This document shows, in pieces, positions 42,030 to 52,788 of a stretch of DNA of 64,000 nucleotides. The notes beneath the pieces are model-generated. The model had not been told where the DNA came from, made no database searches, and saw nothing but the letters and a program-made list of their open reading frames with translations. The stretch lies in the NCBI RefSeq assembly GCF_022398325.1, contig NZ_JAKEVD010000007.1, positions 125,234-189,233 of the forward strand, in the 5' to 3' direction. This DNA is from Shewanella sp. Isolate13. GTDB lineage: Bacteria > Pseudomonadota > Gammaproteobacteria > Enterobacterales > Shewanellaceae. The position numbers and the translations under genes are program-made. The stretch's first letter is position 1; the number at the start of each line of letters is the position of its first letter.

Positions 42030-42689
42030 TTAGTTACTAAGAAATTCCGCTCTGGTCGCTGGATTAGACTTAAAGATGCCGCCGAGTGCCGTGGTGGTGG
42101 TGGTACTGGTCGAGTCCATCACGCCACGGGATTTTACGCAGTAATGCACCGCATCCATTTTAACGGCTACGTCTTTAGTGCCTAGCAGGGCTTGTAGCGC
42201 TACCAGTACCTGTTGAGTCAGACGCTCTTGCACCTGTGGGCGCTGGGCAAAGAAACGCACGATACGGTTAATCTTAGACAGGCCGATAATATTCTTGCGT
42301 GGTAAGTAGGCCACAGTTGCCAGCCCGTCGATTGTGACTAAGTGATGCTCGCAGGTACTGGTTAGGCTGATGCCATTAACCTTTACCATCTCATCGAAGC
42401 CCATCTTATTTTCGATAACGGTGATCTTGGGGAAGTTGCTGTAGTCTAGGCCTGAGAATATTTCGTCGACATACATCTTGGCGATACGGCGCGGCGTATC
42501 GGCTAGGCTATCATCGCTCAAATCCAGTGACATTAAGGTCAAGATCTCTCGCATATGATGCTCAATCTTGTCTTTACGTTCTTCAGCAGTTAGCTCACTC
42601 GGCAGCATCGGCGTTTCGAGGCCACGCTCAATTAATGCAGATTGTACTATCTGAGCTGATTCACTGAGGATTGCGTGTTTTGATGTCAT
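42030..42689 (-). CDS. folE: GTP cyclohydrolase I
   Basis: This 219-residue enzyme makes 7,8-dihydroneopterin triphosphate, the first step of tetrahydrofolate synthesis. Zinc ligands and family blocks are [13 protein letters not shown] (Cys and His at about residues 107-109), [25 protein letters not shown]-like [12 protein letters not shown], and the last ligand Cys in [13 protein letters not shown]. The start is ATG 42689 with GGAGG upstream; a five-codon longer frame has none. Confidence 0.95.
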   Translation of the reverse strand: MTSKHAILSESAQIVQSALIERGLETPMLPSELTAEERKDKIEHHMREILTLMSLDLSDDSLADTPRRIAKMYVDEIFSGLDYSNFPKITVIENKMGFDEMVKVNGISLTSTCEHHLVTIDGLATVAYLPRKNIIGLSKINRIVRFFAQRPQVQERLTQQVLVALQALLGTKDVAVKMDAVHYCVKSRGVMDSTSTTTTTALGGIFKSNPATRAEFLSN

Positions 42690-42870
42690 AAGTTCCTCCA
42701 CCATAACAATGAGTGGTGATATTCGTATCCTTGGTACTAGGGTTGCCAGTCTTAATGCGAGACAGGCTTATCTCATAAAAAATGAAAAGCTATTTGCATT
42801 GTATTAAGAGAGGACGGGAGGATACCGCTATTTGCTGTAAATATACACCGAAAACCGCATTGAAGATAAG

Positions 42871-42897
42871 AAAAACCGACTAATTTAGTCGGTTTTT
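42871..42897. terminator. Bidirectional terminator downstream of the S9 peptidase
   Basis: AAAAACCGACTAA / TTAGTCGGTTTTT form a long stem with A- and T-tracts on both sides. It lies between the peptidase stop codon (42910) and the folE upstream region. Confidence 0.85.
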
Positions 42898-42909
42898 CTG
42901 TTGAGAATA

Positions 42910-44874
42910 TTACAATTTCAGATTGGTTTTTAAGAAACTAAGCATTTCACTGTAATACTTGGCCCTATGAGCATCGTCATAGAATCCGTGGCCTTCATCG
43001 TCCATTACCAGCTTTTTAAAGGGGTATTTCTGTTCTTTGAGGGCATCTTCAAGCGCTTCGAACTGCTCGATAGGGGCGCGCTCATCTTCTCCGCCGTGGA
43101 CTAGCATGATGTTGGTTTTAAGCTTATCGACATTGTGGGTTGGAGACATAGCCTTGAGCACGGCTTCATCTTCACCTAGTACCTCTTTTAGGTAGCGTTT
43201 ACCTGCGCGGCGTCCTTGTACATCTCCTTCATCAAACATCAGCTGAAGATCGTAGACACCTGCAAAGCCGATAGCACATTTAAATAGATCTGGTTCTATC
43301 GCTGAGCTTTGAATGGCCGAGTAACCGCCAAAGCTACCGCCAACGATACAGATCCGGTCTTTATCGACGATGCCTTGGTCGATTACATATTTGGTTGCGT
43401 CAATGATGTCATATTGGATCTCTGTGCCCCACTTTTGATGACCAGCAGTTTCAAACCCTGAACCGTAACCACCAGAACCACGGAAGTTAACTTGCAGGAC
43501 TGCGGCCCCTTGGCTAGCGATCATCTGGTTCTGCGAGTCAAAGCCCCACCAATCTCGTGGACCATGGGGGCCACCATGGGGGTTAACCACTAAAGGCAGG
43601 TTTTTCGCCTCTTTACCGTGGGGTAGGGTGAGGTAGCCATGGATCTCGACCCCATCTCGACTGGTGAAATGGATAGGCTTAATTTCTGCCATCAGATCCG
43701 GGTCTAGCCAGTTCTTTTGTGACACGAGATATTCGAGTTTGACGGCTTTAGAGTCAAACAGGTAGTAGTCGCCAGGGTTACGGTCATTGAAGGCTTTAAT
43801 GATGAGTTTGTCTGCATCAGTTGTTTGACTCACTAAGTGAATTTGATGACCCGGCAGAGATGCTAAAAGTTGTTTGATATACTTTGCCGAAGGATCTTTG
43901 GAGTCAACAAACTCGTAGGTTGGATAACCGTTTTCGTATTCGACTGCGTAGAGCTTCTTGGTCGTTGCATTGATCCATACGTTACTTGGGTTAACCACTT
44001 TATCTTGGCTAACAAGTTTTTTGTCGCCGGTTTTAATGTTGATCAAATAAACGCCAGCAGGCTTGCCTGACTCACTTGCCGTGACATAAACACTGTCCTT
44101 GTTATCGCTAAAGGCAATGGGTTTTATATCGTCCAAACCAAGGTTAAGTTTTTCGGTATCTATCCAGCTGCCATCGTCTCGGTAATAGAGCTTAGTGTTC
44201 ACGTAGTCCCGAGTACCGCTAACAAAGCGCACATCACCATCATGGTCGGTTAAGAAATTGGCATAGGGAATAGGGGAGCTCGCAACTTTTTTACGTCTGC
44301 CCTTATAGACATCGACGCGATACACTTTTTGCGTATTCTCAGCCATATTACTGCCACCTCCTCCCCAAGGAAGAGCCTGAACTAACATATAGCGATCATC
44401 TTCAGGCATAGGATCTAAGATATATGCCGTGGCGCGAATGGGAGTGTTTTTCCTAAGGTTTGAGCCTGTTTGTTGTTCACCCCCTTGATAACCAAATAGG
44501 TAAGTCGCTCGTGAACCATCGGCGTTGACTGCCATTAATTCGCCATAATAGAGAGGATGATCGCTCCAGCCCTTGAGGTATTCCTTTTGCATCACTAGGC
44601 GTTCATCGTTGACCCACTCGTAATGACCCACTTGAGCATTGCTTTCAAAAAACACCGCGTGAACTGGTTTTTTGTCCGAGGCGTTTAAGATGATTAGCAT
44701 GTTTTTGCCATCTTTCTTGGTGATGGCACTGAGGTAATCACCGCCTGGAGAGATTTTTACCTGTGAGAATTGAGCCGAACGACTGAACAGGCTTGCTGCG
44801 TCATCTGTTTTTGCTGATGCGTTACAACTTAGCCAAGCAAAGCATGCAAGGCCAATAGCTTTGATGAGTTTCAT
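42910..44874 (-). CDS. Secreted S9-family prolyl oligopeptidase-like peptidase
   Basis: This 654-residue precursor has a signal peptide (about residues 1-21, ending CNASA). The N-terminal half is a beta-propeller-like region, and the C-terminal alpha/beta-hydrolase domain carries the catalytic triad: Ser in GGSFGGYSA (about 506-514), Asp in GGEDERAP and His in DEGHGFYD. It is a periplasmic or secreted dipeptidyl/acylaminoacyl peptidase. The start is ATG 44874 with AAGGA upstream. No operon partner is evident. Confidence 0.9.
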   Translation of the reverse strand: MKLIKAIGLACFAWLSCNASAKTDDAASLFSRSAQFSQVKISPGGDYLSAITKKDGKNMLIILNASDKKPVHAVFFESNAQVGHYEWVNDERLVMQKEYLKGWSDHPLYYGELMAVNADGSRATYLFGYQGGEQQTGSNLRKNTPIRATAYILDPMPEDDRYMLVQALPWGGGGSNMAENTQKVYRVDVYKGRRKKVASSPIPYANFLTDHDGDVRFVSGTRDYVNTKLYYRDDGSWIDTEKLNLGLDDIKPIAFSDNKDSVYVTASESGKPAGVYLINIKTGDKKLVSQDKVVNPSNVWINATTKKLYAVEYENGYPTYEFVDSKDPSAKYIKQLLASLPGHQIHLVSQTTDADKLIIKAFNDRNPGDYYLFDSKAVKLEYLVSQKNWLDPDLMAEIKPIHFTSRDGVEIHGYLTLPHGKEAKNLPLVVNPHGGPHGPRDWWGFDSQNQMIASQGAAVLQVNFRGSGGYGSGFETAGHQKWGTEIQYDIIDATKYVIDQGIVDKDRICIVGGSFGGYSAIQSSAIEPDLFKCAIGFAGVYDLQLMFDEGDVQGRRAGKRYLKEVLGEDEAVLKAMSPTHNVDKLKTNIMLVHGGEDERAPIEQFEALEDALKEQKYPFKKLVMDDEGHGFYDDAHRAKYYSEMLSFLKTNLKL

Positions 44875-45034
44875 ACAACTTCCTTGTGGAAACAAATGTC
44901 AATTTTTGTAGTGATTTCAGTGTGAAAAATAAACTAAAAGCAGGGGCGAAACAATAGAGATTGGAGGAAATGGCAGCATGTGTGGCTTGCTGCCATTTTT
45001 GTAGATTAATAAACTAATTTGATACTTATTGGTA

Positions 45035-45628
45035 TTAGCTTTGAAGCAGTTGTTGCTGGATAAAAGTCCATTGCTCATTGAAGTGTTTTGTTGGCTTTAG
45101 CTTGAACTCGCTACGGACAAACTGAGCGATTCGGCCTTCGGCAACGGCTAGCAGTAGGTTGGCTAGCACGGCTTCGTCAAGGTTAAAAGCCTTACCTTCA
45201 CGTAGGCTTTTTTCACGCAGAATCTGCTTTAAGTGCGTCTCGATTTTCGAAAACAGCTGGCTAATACGGCTGCGTAGTCGCTCGTTCTCACCTAGCAGCG
45301 CATCACCGTTTAATACTCGAGAGATCCCTGGATTGCGTTCGGCAAATACTAGCAGTAACTGCAGCAGTTGCTGACAACGCTTCATGGTGTCTTTTTCTTC
45401 ATCCATGATCAGGTTGATACGTGATAGTAAGGACTCTTCGATAAACTCGATAAGTCCTTCAAACATGCGCGCCTTACTTGGAAAGTGGCGGTAGAGTGCC
45501 GCTTCTGAAACGCCGACTTCAGCTGCTAGTTTAGCTGTGGTGATCCTTTGTCCGGGGCTTGTTTCTAACATAGTCGCTAGGCATTGGAGGATATGCTCAC
45601 GACGATTTATTTTCGGGCTTGCAGCCAT
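45035..45628 (-). CDS. slmA: Nucleoid occlusion factor SlmA
   Basis: This 197-residue TetR-fold protein blocks FtsZ assembly over the nucleoid when bound to its chromosomal sites. The HTH is [31 protein letters not shown] (about residues 21-51). Length (198 in E. coli) and position beside dut-coaBC match slmA. Possible read-through from dut is limited by a weak hairpin. Confidence 0.93.
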   Translation of the reverse strand: MAASPKINRREHILQCLATMLETSPGQRITTAKLAAEVGVSEAALYRHFPSKARMFEGLIEFIEESLLSRINLIMDEEKDTMKRCQQLLQLLLVFAERNPGISRVLNGDALLGENERLRSRISQLFSKIETHLKQILREKSLREGKAFNLDEAVLANLLLAVAEGRIAQFVRSEFKLKPTKHFNEQWTFIQQQLLQS

Positions 45629-45703
45629 TTATCTGTCCTTCACTCGATTACTACTGAGCGAGACGGCAAGGAAACATTGCTCCATGCTATCCATTAAAAA
45701 TGA

Positions 45704-45722
45704 TTGGGTGAAAAACACCCAA
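45704..45722 (-). terminator. Weak hairpin between dut and slmA
   Basis: TTGGGTG-AAAAA-CACCCAA is followed on the minus strand by TCATTTTT. It may reduce but not block read-through. Confidence 0.45.
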
Positions 45723-45726
45723 ACAG

Positions 45727-46185
45727 TTATTTGGTTCCTGAGTGGCCAAATCCACCTGCGCCGCGATCCGACTGATCAAACTCGTCGACAAGTTTAAATT
45801 CAGCCTGAACAACCGGTACAAATACCAGCTGCGCGAGTCTATCACCGATTTCGATTGTAAAAGGCTCACTGCCACGGTTCCAGCAAGAGACCATTAATGG
45901 TCCTTGATAGTCTGAATCGATAAGTCCAACTAAGTTACCGAGAACGATGCCGTGCTTATGGCCTAAACCTGAGCGCGGTAAAATCACCGCCGCTAGACTT
46001 GGGTCTGCCACATGAATGGCGATTCCTGTAGGAATAAGCACAGTTTCACCCGGCTGAATAACCAGTTGAGTATCTGTGATGGCGCGAAGATCCATGCCTG
46101 CACTGCCTGGTGTAGCATAAGCTGGTAGTGGGAATTCGGTGCCGATGCGTGAGTCTAAAATCTTTAATTCGATTGGTGTTTTCAT
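45727..46185 (-). CDS. dut: dUTP diphosphatase (trimeric dUTPase)
   Basis: This 152-residue enzyme hydrolyses dUTP to dUMP and pyrophosphate. The conserved motifs appear in order: AGMDLRA (1), [10 protein letters not shown] (2), [11 protein letters not shown] (3), [11 protein letters not shown] (4) and [10 protein letters not shown] (5). Its ATG overlaps the coaBC stop codon (TGATG), so the two are translationally coupled. Confidence 0.96.
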   Translation of the reverse strand: MKTPIELKILDSRIGTEFPLPAYATPGSAGMDLRAITDTQLVIQPGETVLIPTGIAIHVADPSLAAVILPRSGLGHKHGIVLGNLVGLIDSDYQGPLMVSCWNRGSEPFTIEIGDRLAQLVFVPVVQAEFKLVDEFDQSDRGAGGFGHSGTK

Positions 46186-47378
46186 CAGTTTTTTATTTTG
46201 TTCGCTATTAGAGTAAGCAATTGCTTGGCTAAAGTGTCCTTATCGACAGCGGGTAAATCGATGCTGCCATCATTCCAAAATACACTGAGTGCGTTAGCGT
46301 CACTGTTAAAGCCAATGGCGCTATTTGATACGTCATTAGCGGCAATCATATCGAGCTTCTTGCGAGTCAGTTTTCCGCGTGCATATTGCTCTACATCATT
46401 GGTTTCAGCTGCAAATCCGACGGTAAAAGGTCGTTTAGCATGACTGGCAACGCTGGCTAAGATATCAGGATTTCGCACTAGCGCAAGTTGCATCTGTTCG
46501 GCAGATTTCTTAATTTTACTGTCGGCAACTTCTGCAAGGCGGTAATCGGCAACGGCGGCGCAGCCAATAAATATCTGGTGCTTCTCAACCTGTGGCATCA
46601 CCGCATCTAGCATCTCTTGGGCCGACTCAACATTGACTCTATTAACGCCGTTAGGGGTCGCGAGGTTGACGGGACCGGCAACGAGTGTGACTTCTGCGCC
46701 CATCTCTGCTGCCGCTTTGGCGAGCGCAAAGCCCATCTTGCCAGAGCTATGGTTGGAGATATAACGCACAGGGTCGATAGCTTCGCGAGTTGGGCCTGCT
46801 GTGAGTAGTAGCGACATACCTTGCAGCAGTTTAGGGCCAAAGAAATTCACCGCTTTGTCTGCAATCGCCACAGGCTCAAGCATTCTACCTGGGCCGACTT
46901 CACCACAGGCCTGTGAGCCTGAATCAGGGCCCCAGATGTGAATACCACGTTCGGCCACTTGCTTTAAATTGGCTTGCGTCGCGGCATTGCGATACATCTG
47001 TTGGTTCATGGCTGGGCAAATAACAACAGGGGCTTCGGTAGCTAAACAGGTCGTGGTGATCAGCTCATCGGCCATCCCCGCATTAACGCGGGCGATAAGG
47101 TTAGCCGTTGCTGGTGCAATGATGACTAAGTCTGCCCAGCGTGCTAATTCGATATGCCCCATCGAAGCTTCGGCAGTAGGATCAAGCAGATCGGTTGCCA
47201 CCGGATGGCCAGAAAGTGCCTGCAAAGTTAGCGGGGTGATAAATTCCTGCGCACTTTGACTCATAACAACACGGACGTCGGCGCCGCGTTCTTTTAACTT
47301 GCGTACTAGGTCGGCCGATTTATATGCGGCAATGCCGCCGCCAATTCCCAGTAGTACCTTTTTGTTATTGAGACCCAT
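46185..47378 (-). CDS. coaBC: Phosphopantothenoylcysteine decarboxylase / phosphopantothenate-cysteine ligase
   Basis: This 397-residue bifunctional coenzyme-A enzyme has an N-terminal flavin decarboxylase ([22 protein letters not shown] active-site region) and a C-terminal ligase ([43 protein letters not shown]). The start is ATG 47378; the ORF extends 35 codons more without a ribosome site. It is divergent from radC. Confidence 0.95.
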   Translation of the reverse strand: MGLNNKKVLLGIGGGIAAYKSADLVRKLKERGADVRVVMSQSAQEFITPLTLQALSGHPVATDLLDPTAEASMGHIELARWADLVIIAPATANLIARVNAGMADELITTTCLATEAPVVICPAMNQQMYRNAATQANLKQVAERGIHIWGPDSGSQACGEVGPGRMLEPVAIADKAVNFFGPKLLQGMSLLLTAGPTREAIDPVRYISNHSSGKMGFALAKAAAEMGAEVTLVAGPVNLATPNGVNRVNVESAQEMLDAVMPQVEKHQIFIGCAAVADYRLAEVADSKIKKSAEQMQLALVRNPDILASVASHAKRPFTVGFAAETNDVEQYARGKLTRKKLDMIAANDVSNSAIGFNSDANALSVFWNDGSIDLPAVDKDTLAKQLLTLIANKIKN

Positions 47379-47527
47379 ACTTAACTCTTTTTCATAATCA
47401 TGTTGGCGATGATGTTTTTCATCATGCCGCAGAGGTTGGGCTAAGATATCACAAACTGCAAAATGGTGATGCACAAGTTCCAAAAATCTAGACCATACTC
47501 ATACCTGAGAACAACAAGGAGGTTGTG

Positions 47528-48205
47528 ATGGCAATAAAGGACTGGCCAGAAGGTGAGGCGCCGCGAGAAAAATTATTGACCCAAGGGGTAAAACAGTTAT
47601 CTGATGCAGAATTATTAGCGGTTTTGCTTAGAGTGGGGTTAAAAGGCTTAACAGCAGTAGAGCTGGCGAGAAGCATGATAAATGAGTTTGGCGGCCTTAG
47701 AGGCTTGCTTAGCGCGTCTCAGACACAAGTTTGTCGGCTAGACGGAATAGGTCCGGTGAAGTTCGCTCAAATGCAGGCAGCAGTAGAGTTAGGCACGCGA
47801 ATTTCGCAAGAAAAACTACAAAGAGGAAAAATTTTATCTGATCCTGATTTAACTCGGGACTATTTAATGAGACAATTGTCTGATCGTGCCTACGAAGTGT
47901 TCGCTATTTTACTGTTAGATAGTCAGCATAGAGTGATTCAATTCGTTGAATTATTTAGGGGGACCATCAATTCGGCCTCGGTTTATCCACGTGATGTGGT
48001 GAGCTTGGTGCTTGAAAGAAAGGCAGCGGCGGTGATCGTGTGTCACAACCACCCCTCTGGAATTGCAGAGCCTAGTACCGCCGATAGACGAATTACTGAG
48101 CGATTGAAACAAGCCTTACAAACTATCGATGTTTCCTTGTTGGACCATATGGTTGTAGGCGATCGAGAGATAGTTTCTTTTGCTGAACGGGGATGGATAG
48201 ATTAA
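47528..48205 (+). CDS. radC: RadC family protein (JAB-domain, UPF0758)
   Basis: This 225-residue protein has an N-terminal helix-hairpin-helix region (LRGLLSASQTQVCRLDGIGPVKFAQMQAA) and a C-terminal JAMM-type domain with HNHPSGIAEPSTADRRIT, i.e. HxH...S..D residues. It was named radC from an old DNA-repair phenotype; the function is not settled. The start is ATG 47528 with AAGGAGG upstream. Confidence 0.93.
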   Translation: MAIKDWPEGEAPREKLLTQGVKQLSDAELLAVLLRVGLKGLTAVELARSMINEFGGLRGLLSASQTQVCRLDGIGPVKFAQMQAAVELGTRISQEKLQRGKILSDPDLTRDYLMRQLSDRAYEVFAILLLDSQHRVIQFVELFRGTINSASVYPRDVVSLVLERKAAAVIVCHNHPSGIAEPSTADRRITERLKQALQTIDVSLLDHMVVGDREIVSFAERGWID

Positions 48206-48329
48206 CTATCCCTTGATCTTTGATTTTAGATCCTGTATAAAATGCGCCCTCTGTTGTGTGCCTCAGGCGACGGCCGTGTTCGAGGTGCATTAATGCTCGA
48301 GCGTTAAATATTGTTTTGGAGAGATTGAC

Positions 48330-48566
48330 ATGTCAAGAGTATGCCAAGTAACTGGCAAGCGACCAATGGTTGGTAACAACCGTTCGCACGCGAAGAATGC
48401 TACGCGTCGTCGTTTTTTACCTAACCTACAGAACCACCGTTTCTGGTTAGAAGACGAGAAGCGTTTCGTACAGCTACGTGTATCTACTAAAGGTATGCGT
48501 ATCATCGATAAGAAAGGTATTGAAGTTGTTGTTGCAGAACTTCGTGCCCGCGGCGAGAAGGTGTAA
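48330..48566 (+). CDS. rpmB: 50S ribosomal protein L28
   Basis: This 78-residue basic protein ([20 protein letters not shown] at the start) has the usual length for L28. GGAGAG lies upstream of the ATG. It is followed after six bases by rpmG, the normal pairing. Confidence 0.97.
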   Translation: MSRVCQVTGKRPMVGNNRSHAKNATRRRFLPNLQNHRFWLEDEKRFVQLRVSTKGMRIIDKKGIEVVVAELRARGEKV

Positions 48567-48572
48567 TAAACC

Positions 48573-48746
48573 ATGGCTAAAGCTAAAGGTAACCGTGAGA
48601 AGATCAAGCTAGTTTCTAGCGCTAACACTGGTCATTTCTACACGACTGAAAAAAACAAGCGTAACATGCCTGAAAAAATGGAAATCAAGAAATTTGATCC
48701 AGTTGTACGTCAGCACGTTATGTACAAAGAAGCTAAAATCAAGTAA
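48573..48746 (+). CDS. rpmG: 50S ribosomal protein L33
   Basis: This 57-residue protein begins [17 protein letters not shown] and ends YKEAKIK. It is typical of the cysteine-free L33 form, with no zinc-binding CxxC. It lies six bases after rpmB. Confidence 0.96.
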   Translation: MAKAKGNREKIKLVSSANTGHFYTTEKNKRNMPEKMEIKKFDPVVRQHVMYKEAKIK

Positions 48747-48766
48747 TTACTTGTTTAAGCATCTGG

Positions 48767-48798
48767 AAAAAGCCTCTATTTATAGAGGCTTTTTTTTG
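48767..48798 (+). terminator. Terminator after rpmBG
   Basis: AAAAGCCTCTA-TTTA-TAGAGGCTTTT is followed by more T. It ends the rpmB-rpmG transcript. Confidence 0.92.
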
Positions 48799-48990
48799 CC
48801 TGCAATTTAGTGTTTCCCACTTTTCAGCATGATCTTTACGCGCGCTTATCATGAACGCGATGATGACAATTCCAGTCGCTTCCCCGATAGCACAAGTGTC
48901 TGCAACTTCTTCGCTAACCCTCGGTAGCTCATCAGTAGATCAAGTGTAAACGCCTGATTGATCTCCCATCTGACGATAAAATACCCATCA

Positions 48991-49030
48991 AATGAAAATA
49001 AATGCTTTTTAAGTGAATTTAAATGCAATA
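48991..49030. promoter_or_regulatory. Tandem ARG-box-like sites (ArgR operator) upstream of argA
   Basis: TGAAAATAAATGCT (48993-49006) and TGAATTTAAATGCA (49014-49027) resemble TGAATWWWWATTCA and are exactly 21 bases apart start to start, the spacing of paired 18-bp ARG boxes with a 3-bp gap. ArgR normally represses argA with arginine. The rest of the gap 48799-49109 shows nothing else convincing. Confidence 0.65.
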
Positions 49031-49109
49031 GTATTGCTTTAAGTTGCTGACTAAGTCAGTAAAGATTAGTTGTTCGGTGAATATCTATTTATTTTAAGGT
49101 GATTTTAGC

Positions 49110-50429
49110 GTGCGTACCACAGAACTTGTTGATGGATTTCGTCATTCCGCTTCCTATGTGAATGCCCATAGGGGCAAAACCTTCGTCGTGATGTTGGCTG
49201 GCGAGGCCATCGCACAGCAACAGTTCCGAGCTATCATCAATGATATTGCGCTATTGCACAGCCTTGGGATCAAAATAGTCCTTGTTCACGGCGCTAGACC
49301 GCAAATTGATGAAGCGCTGGCCGAGCGCAGTTTAGCTGCCGAATATTACAACGGTGTAAGGGTGACTGAAGAAGATGCCCTTAAAGTGATTAAACAAGTG
49401 GTTGGGGCCTTGCATCTGGATATCACGGCGCGGCTGTCGATGAGCCTAAGCAACACGCCTATGCAGGGGGCGCAGATCAACGTGGTCAGCGGTAATTTTG
49501 TGATTGCTCAGCCTTTAGGGGTCGAGGATGGTGTCGATTACTGTCTTAGCGGAAAGGTGCGTCGTATTGATAGCCAGGGGCTGAAGCGCCAGCTCGACAG
49601 TGGTGGTATCGTATTACTGGGTCCTGTAGCGGCCTCAGTAACGGGTGAGAGCTTTAATCTTACTGCTGAAGAGGTTGCCACCCAGATTGCAATAAAACTC
49701 AAAGCAGACAAGATGATAGGCTTTAGCGCTCAGAAAGGTATTTTGGAGAGTGATGGCCAGGTTATCGCGGAGTTGATGCCCACCGAAGCGCAAAAAATCT
49801 TAAATGAGTTCCCCGAAGTCTCTCCCTTATGTGTTGGTACTAAGGCTTTCTTGGAGGCGAGTATCGATGCCTGCCGCAATGGCGTCAGTCGCTGCCATTT
49901 TGTCAGCTATCTCGATGATGGCGCACTACTGCAAGAGCTCTTCTCTCGCGATGGTATCGGTACCCAGATTGTGACTGAAAGTGCCGAGCGACTGCGCAGA
50001 GCAACGATTGGCGATATCGGCGGCATATTAGATCTTATTCGTCCGCTAGAGCAGAAAGGGATCTTAGTGCGGCGTTCACGTGAGCAGCTAGAGATGGAGA
50101 TAGAGCAATTCATGCTGATCGAGCGTGATAGCTTGGTCATTGGCTGTGCGGCATTCTACCCATTTGAAGAGGATAACGCGGGCGAATTTGCCTGCCTTGT
50201 GGTGCATCCTGACTACCGAGATGCCGATAGAGGCAGCTTGCTACTGCAAAATATTATTGGTCAGGCACGAGTAAGGGGCTATTCCCGCCTGTTTGCACTC
50301 ACGACTCGCAGTATTCATTGGTTCTTAGAGCATGGGTTTAATATGGTCGAGGTTGAAGCGCTGCCAGAAAAGAAAAAGCAGCTGTATAACTATCAACGTA
50401 AGTCGAAGATTTTAGCGCTGGATCTATAA
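49110..50429 (+). CDS. argA: N-acetylglutamate synthase
   Basis: This 439-residue enzyme acetylates glutamate to start arginine synthesis. The N-terminal amino-acid kinase domain ([13 protein letters not shown], about residues 54-66) is the regulatory part. The C-terminal GNAT domain has [23 protein letters not shown] (about 369-391). The start is GTG 49110. Length matches E. coli (443). Confidence 0.95.
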   Translation: MRTTELVDGFRHSASYVNAHRGKTFVVMLAGEAIAQQQFRAIINDIALLHSLGIKIVLVHGARPQIDEALAERSLAAEYYNGVRVTEEDALKVIKQVVGALHLDITARLSMSLSNTPMQGAQINVVSGNFVIAQPLGVEDGVDYCLSGKVRRIDSQGLKRQLDSGGIVLLGPVAASVTGESFNLTAEEVATQIAIKLKADKMIGFSAQKGILESDGQVIAELMPTEAQKILNEFPEVSPLCVGTKAFLEASIDACRNGVSRCHFVSYLDDGALLQELFSRDGIGTQIVTESAERLRRATIGDIGGILDLIRPLEQKGILVRRSREQLEMEIEQFMLIERDSLVIGCAAFYPFEEDNAGEFACLVVHPDYRDADRGSLLLQNIIGQARVRGYSRLFALTTRSIHWFLEHGFNMVEVEALPEKKKQLYNYQRKSKILALDL

Positions 50430-50507
50430 TTTTGGCGGTCATTTTGTAAGTTGACATATTATGTCGCTGTGAAACAATAGGGGTCACTTAGACGATAAGG
50501 AACTTCT

Positions 50508-51014
50508 ATGTCTCAGGTTTATTCATTAGCGCCACTTACTACGACTGGTCACTGGAGTTTTGTCGCCTTGCTGGCCATTTTGATCGGCCTAGCTGTGTTC
50601 ATCTACTTCAAGAAGATGCCTAAAGTCAGTAAGGCGGTGAGCATAGGTGTATTGCTGCCTATGGTGCTGGCTTTTAGTTGGATGTTTTATAAGGTTAATG
50701 ATTCTAAACTGATTGTTAGTTCAGACACCTTAACACTTGAGGTGCCTTTTTACGGCTTTAGCCTGCCGCTTAGTGAAGTCGATAGAGCGGGGATTAAACG
50801 TCTAGATCTCAATAGTGAGCCTGATTTTAAACCTAATTTTCGTGCAAATGGCATGGGAATGCCGGGATTTCAGTTAGGTTGGTTTCGACTCGCCAATGAG
50901 CAAAAAGCGTTTGTTGCCACTACCGATACCGACAAGATGGTTTTAATCCCTACTTTGCTCGATTACCCGTTGATTTTGAGTCTCGATGAGCCCGATGAAT
51001 TACTCAATCGATAG
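50508..51014 (+). CDS. Membrane protein with a PH-like domain, function unknown
   Basis: This 168-residue protein has two N-terminal transmembrane helices (FVALLAILIGLAVFIYF and VSIGVLLPMVLAFSWMFY) and a C-terminal domain with beta-strand character (LIVSSDTLTLEVPFYGFSLPLSEV) resembling the bacterial PH/DUF1648 group. Its function is unknown. It is followed by a terminator and convergent with rarD. Confidence 0.6.
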   Translation: MSQVYSLAPLTTTGHWSFVALLAILIGLAVFIYFKKMPKVSKAVSIGVLLPMVLAFSWMFYKVNDSKLIVSSDTLTLEVPFYGFSLPLSEVDRAGIKRLDLNSEPDFKPNFRANGMGMPGFQLGWFRLANEQKAFVATTDTDKMVLIPTLLDYPLILSLDEPDELLNR

Positions 51015-51037
51015 AGTTAAGTTATCGGTTTGATAAC

Positions 51038-51073
51038 AACAAAAAAGCGAACTTAAAGGTTCGCTTTTTTGTT
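51038..51073. terminator. Bidirectional terminator between the PH-like gene and rarD
   Basis: AACAAAAAAGCGAACC-like stem with GGTTCGCTTTTTTGTT: 16 bp around a short loop, with A- and T-tracts on both sides. Confidence 0.92.
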
Positions 51074-51099
51074 GGCTAGACTCGTTATACCTAGCAGTA

Positions 51100-51984
51100 C
51101 TATTTGGCTTTTCGCTTATACAGCATGTCCAGCGTAAATAGGAACAATGCAGCCCAGATGAACGCAAAGGTAATGCCTTTTTCTGCATCGAAAGGCTCGT
51201 TGAACAAGGCGATAGCGAGGATAAACATGATGCTTGGGCCGATATATTGGAAGAAGCCCAACATCGAAAACGGGATCCTAACTGCCGCAGAGGCAAAACA
51301 GATCAGCGGCACCGTAGTTACAATCCCGGCAGCCATCAGTAATAGGTTAAGCTGTAGATCATTGTTCATTAAGTGGGTGAGTGAATCGCCAACGTTAGCA
51401 AACAGATAGACGAGTGCAATCGGTAATAAGATAGCGGTCTCAACCAATAGGCCTGTCTTGGCGTCAACGTTCACTTTTTTACGCAATAAACCGTAGAAGG
51501 CAAATGAGCAGGCAAGGCCGAGTGACACGAGAGGAATGGATCCAAAAGAGATCAGCTGGATCATTACGCCTGTTGCGGCAAGTGCGACTGCAGCCCATTG
51601 CAGCTTACGTAGGCGTTCCCCGAGGAAGATCATCGCTAAGCTAACGTTAACTAAAGGGTTGATGAAGTAGCCTAAACTGGCATCAAGCATATGGTCGTTG
51701 TTGACCGCCCAGATGAATAGTAGCCAGTTGCCCGCGATCAGCAGTGACGTTACGCACAGTACGGCAAGTTGCTTGGGCTGTTTAAGCAGGTGGCGCAGGC
51801 GAGCAAAACCACCAAATAGTGCAATTAAAATAGTGACAAAGAAAAATGACCAGATCACTCGGTGCAGCAAGATCTCGGCAGCAGAGACGCTATCAAGCAA
51901 TTTAAAATAAATAGGGGCAAATCCCCAAAGGGTATAGGCGCAAATCGCATAGACTATGCCTTTACGGTATTCAATTTCTTGCAT
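51100..51984 (-). CDS. rarD: EamA-family transporter RarD
   Basis: This 294-residue inner-membrane protein has ten hydrophobic segments in two EamA repeats (KGIVYAICAYTLWGFAPIYFKLL at the start). The set rarD-thioesterase-recQ matches the E. coli rarD-yigI-pldA-recQ neighbourhood without pldA. The substrate of RarD is not established (historic chloramphenicol link). Confidence 0.88.
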   Translation of the reverse strand: MQEIEYRKGIVYAICAYTLWGFAPIYFKLLDSVSAAEILLHRVIWSFFFVTILIALFGGFARLRHLLKQPKQLAVLCVTSLLIAGNWLLFIWAVNNDHMLDASLGYFINPLVNVSLAMIFLGERLRKLQWAAVALAATGVMIQLISFGSIPLVSLGLACSFAFYGLLRKKVNVDAKTGLLVETAILLPIALVYLFANVGDSLTHLMNNDLQLNLLLMAAGIVTTVPLICFASAAVRIPFSMLGFFQYIGPSIMFILAIALFNEPFDAEKGITFAFIWAALFLFTLDMLYKRKAK

Positions 51985-52151
51985 TGGAATGTGCTAAATA
52001 GGGAAGTAACCGCAGATTGTAGTCCCCCAGAGCAACAGACTCAAGCTGGCCAAGCGCTTTATTCTGGCGAGTTGCTGTTATTTGAAAGTGACAGAGAGGA
52101 AACTTTCGCTGCCACTATGGTTATTATGAGTATCAGCTAGAGAGTCGATGG

Positions 52152-52616
52152 TTAGCCCACCATGTAAGTACCTGTACCAAAAGCAATATGGTCTCCCTTT
52201 TCGTTGTGGAGCTCCATCCGTGATACCGATACTCGGTTCCCCGCTCTTATCACAGTACCAGTGCCTGTAAAAATTTCGCCACGACCCGGGCGCAAATAGT
52301 CCACTCGTAGATCTATGGTGCCTAGTGTTTTAATGCGGTGTTCCAACTCTTCAATCGTCCAATCATCGCGGCTGGCCACTAAGCCTGAAAATGCGGTGAG
52401 GCCGCCAACAACATCTAGTACCGTTGCCGTGACTCCACCATGGAGGATCTGTTGGTGGATATTACCAATCAGCTCAGGTTTCATGGTCACTTGAATTTCG
52501 ACACCATCCATATCGTAGCGTTTGATATCCATGCCCAGTAGGTTATGAAACGGGACGTGCTGGTCAAAAATCTCGGCGACTCTACGCAGTGTTTCTTGCT
52601 GAATAAGCTGACTCAT
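52152..52616 (-). CDS. Hotdog-fold thioesterase (YigI-like)
   Basis: This 154-residue protein has the PaaI-like thioesterase pattern: HVPFHNLLGMDIKRYD, IHQQILHGGVTATVLDVVGGLTAF (with HGG-containing active helix, about residues 68-91) and RVSVSRMELHNEKGDHIAFGTGTYM. It probably hydrolyses acyl-CoA. The start is ATG 52616 with AAGGAAG upstream; a 13-codon extension lacks a site. Neighbour of recQ as yigI is in E. coli. Confidence 0.85.
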   Translation of the reverse strand: MSQLIQQETLRRVAEIFDQHVPFHNLLGMDIKRYDMDGVEIQVTMKPELIGNIHQQILHGGVTATVLDVVGGLTAFSGLVASRDDWTIEELEHRIKTLGTIDLRVDYLRPGRGEIFTGTGTVIRAGNRVSVSRMELHNEKGDHIAFGTGTYMVG

Positions 52617-52788
52617 CTCGCTTCCTTTTCTTCGATAGGTAATCTTACTAGCCACTTTAGAGTATTTAATCTATCTCTAATGGATAGGATGATGCAAGCT
52701 CAAAATTTATTCAGTAACGACAATCTAGAGAGACAATAGCCTCACGCTCAATTAGAATAGTCGACCCTATTTTTTACACAGGTTCACT

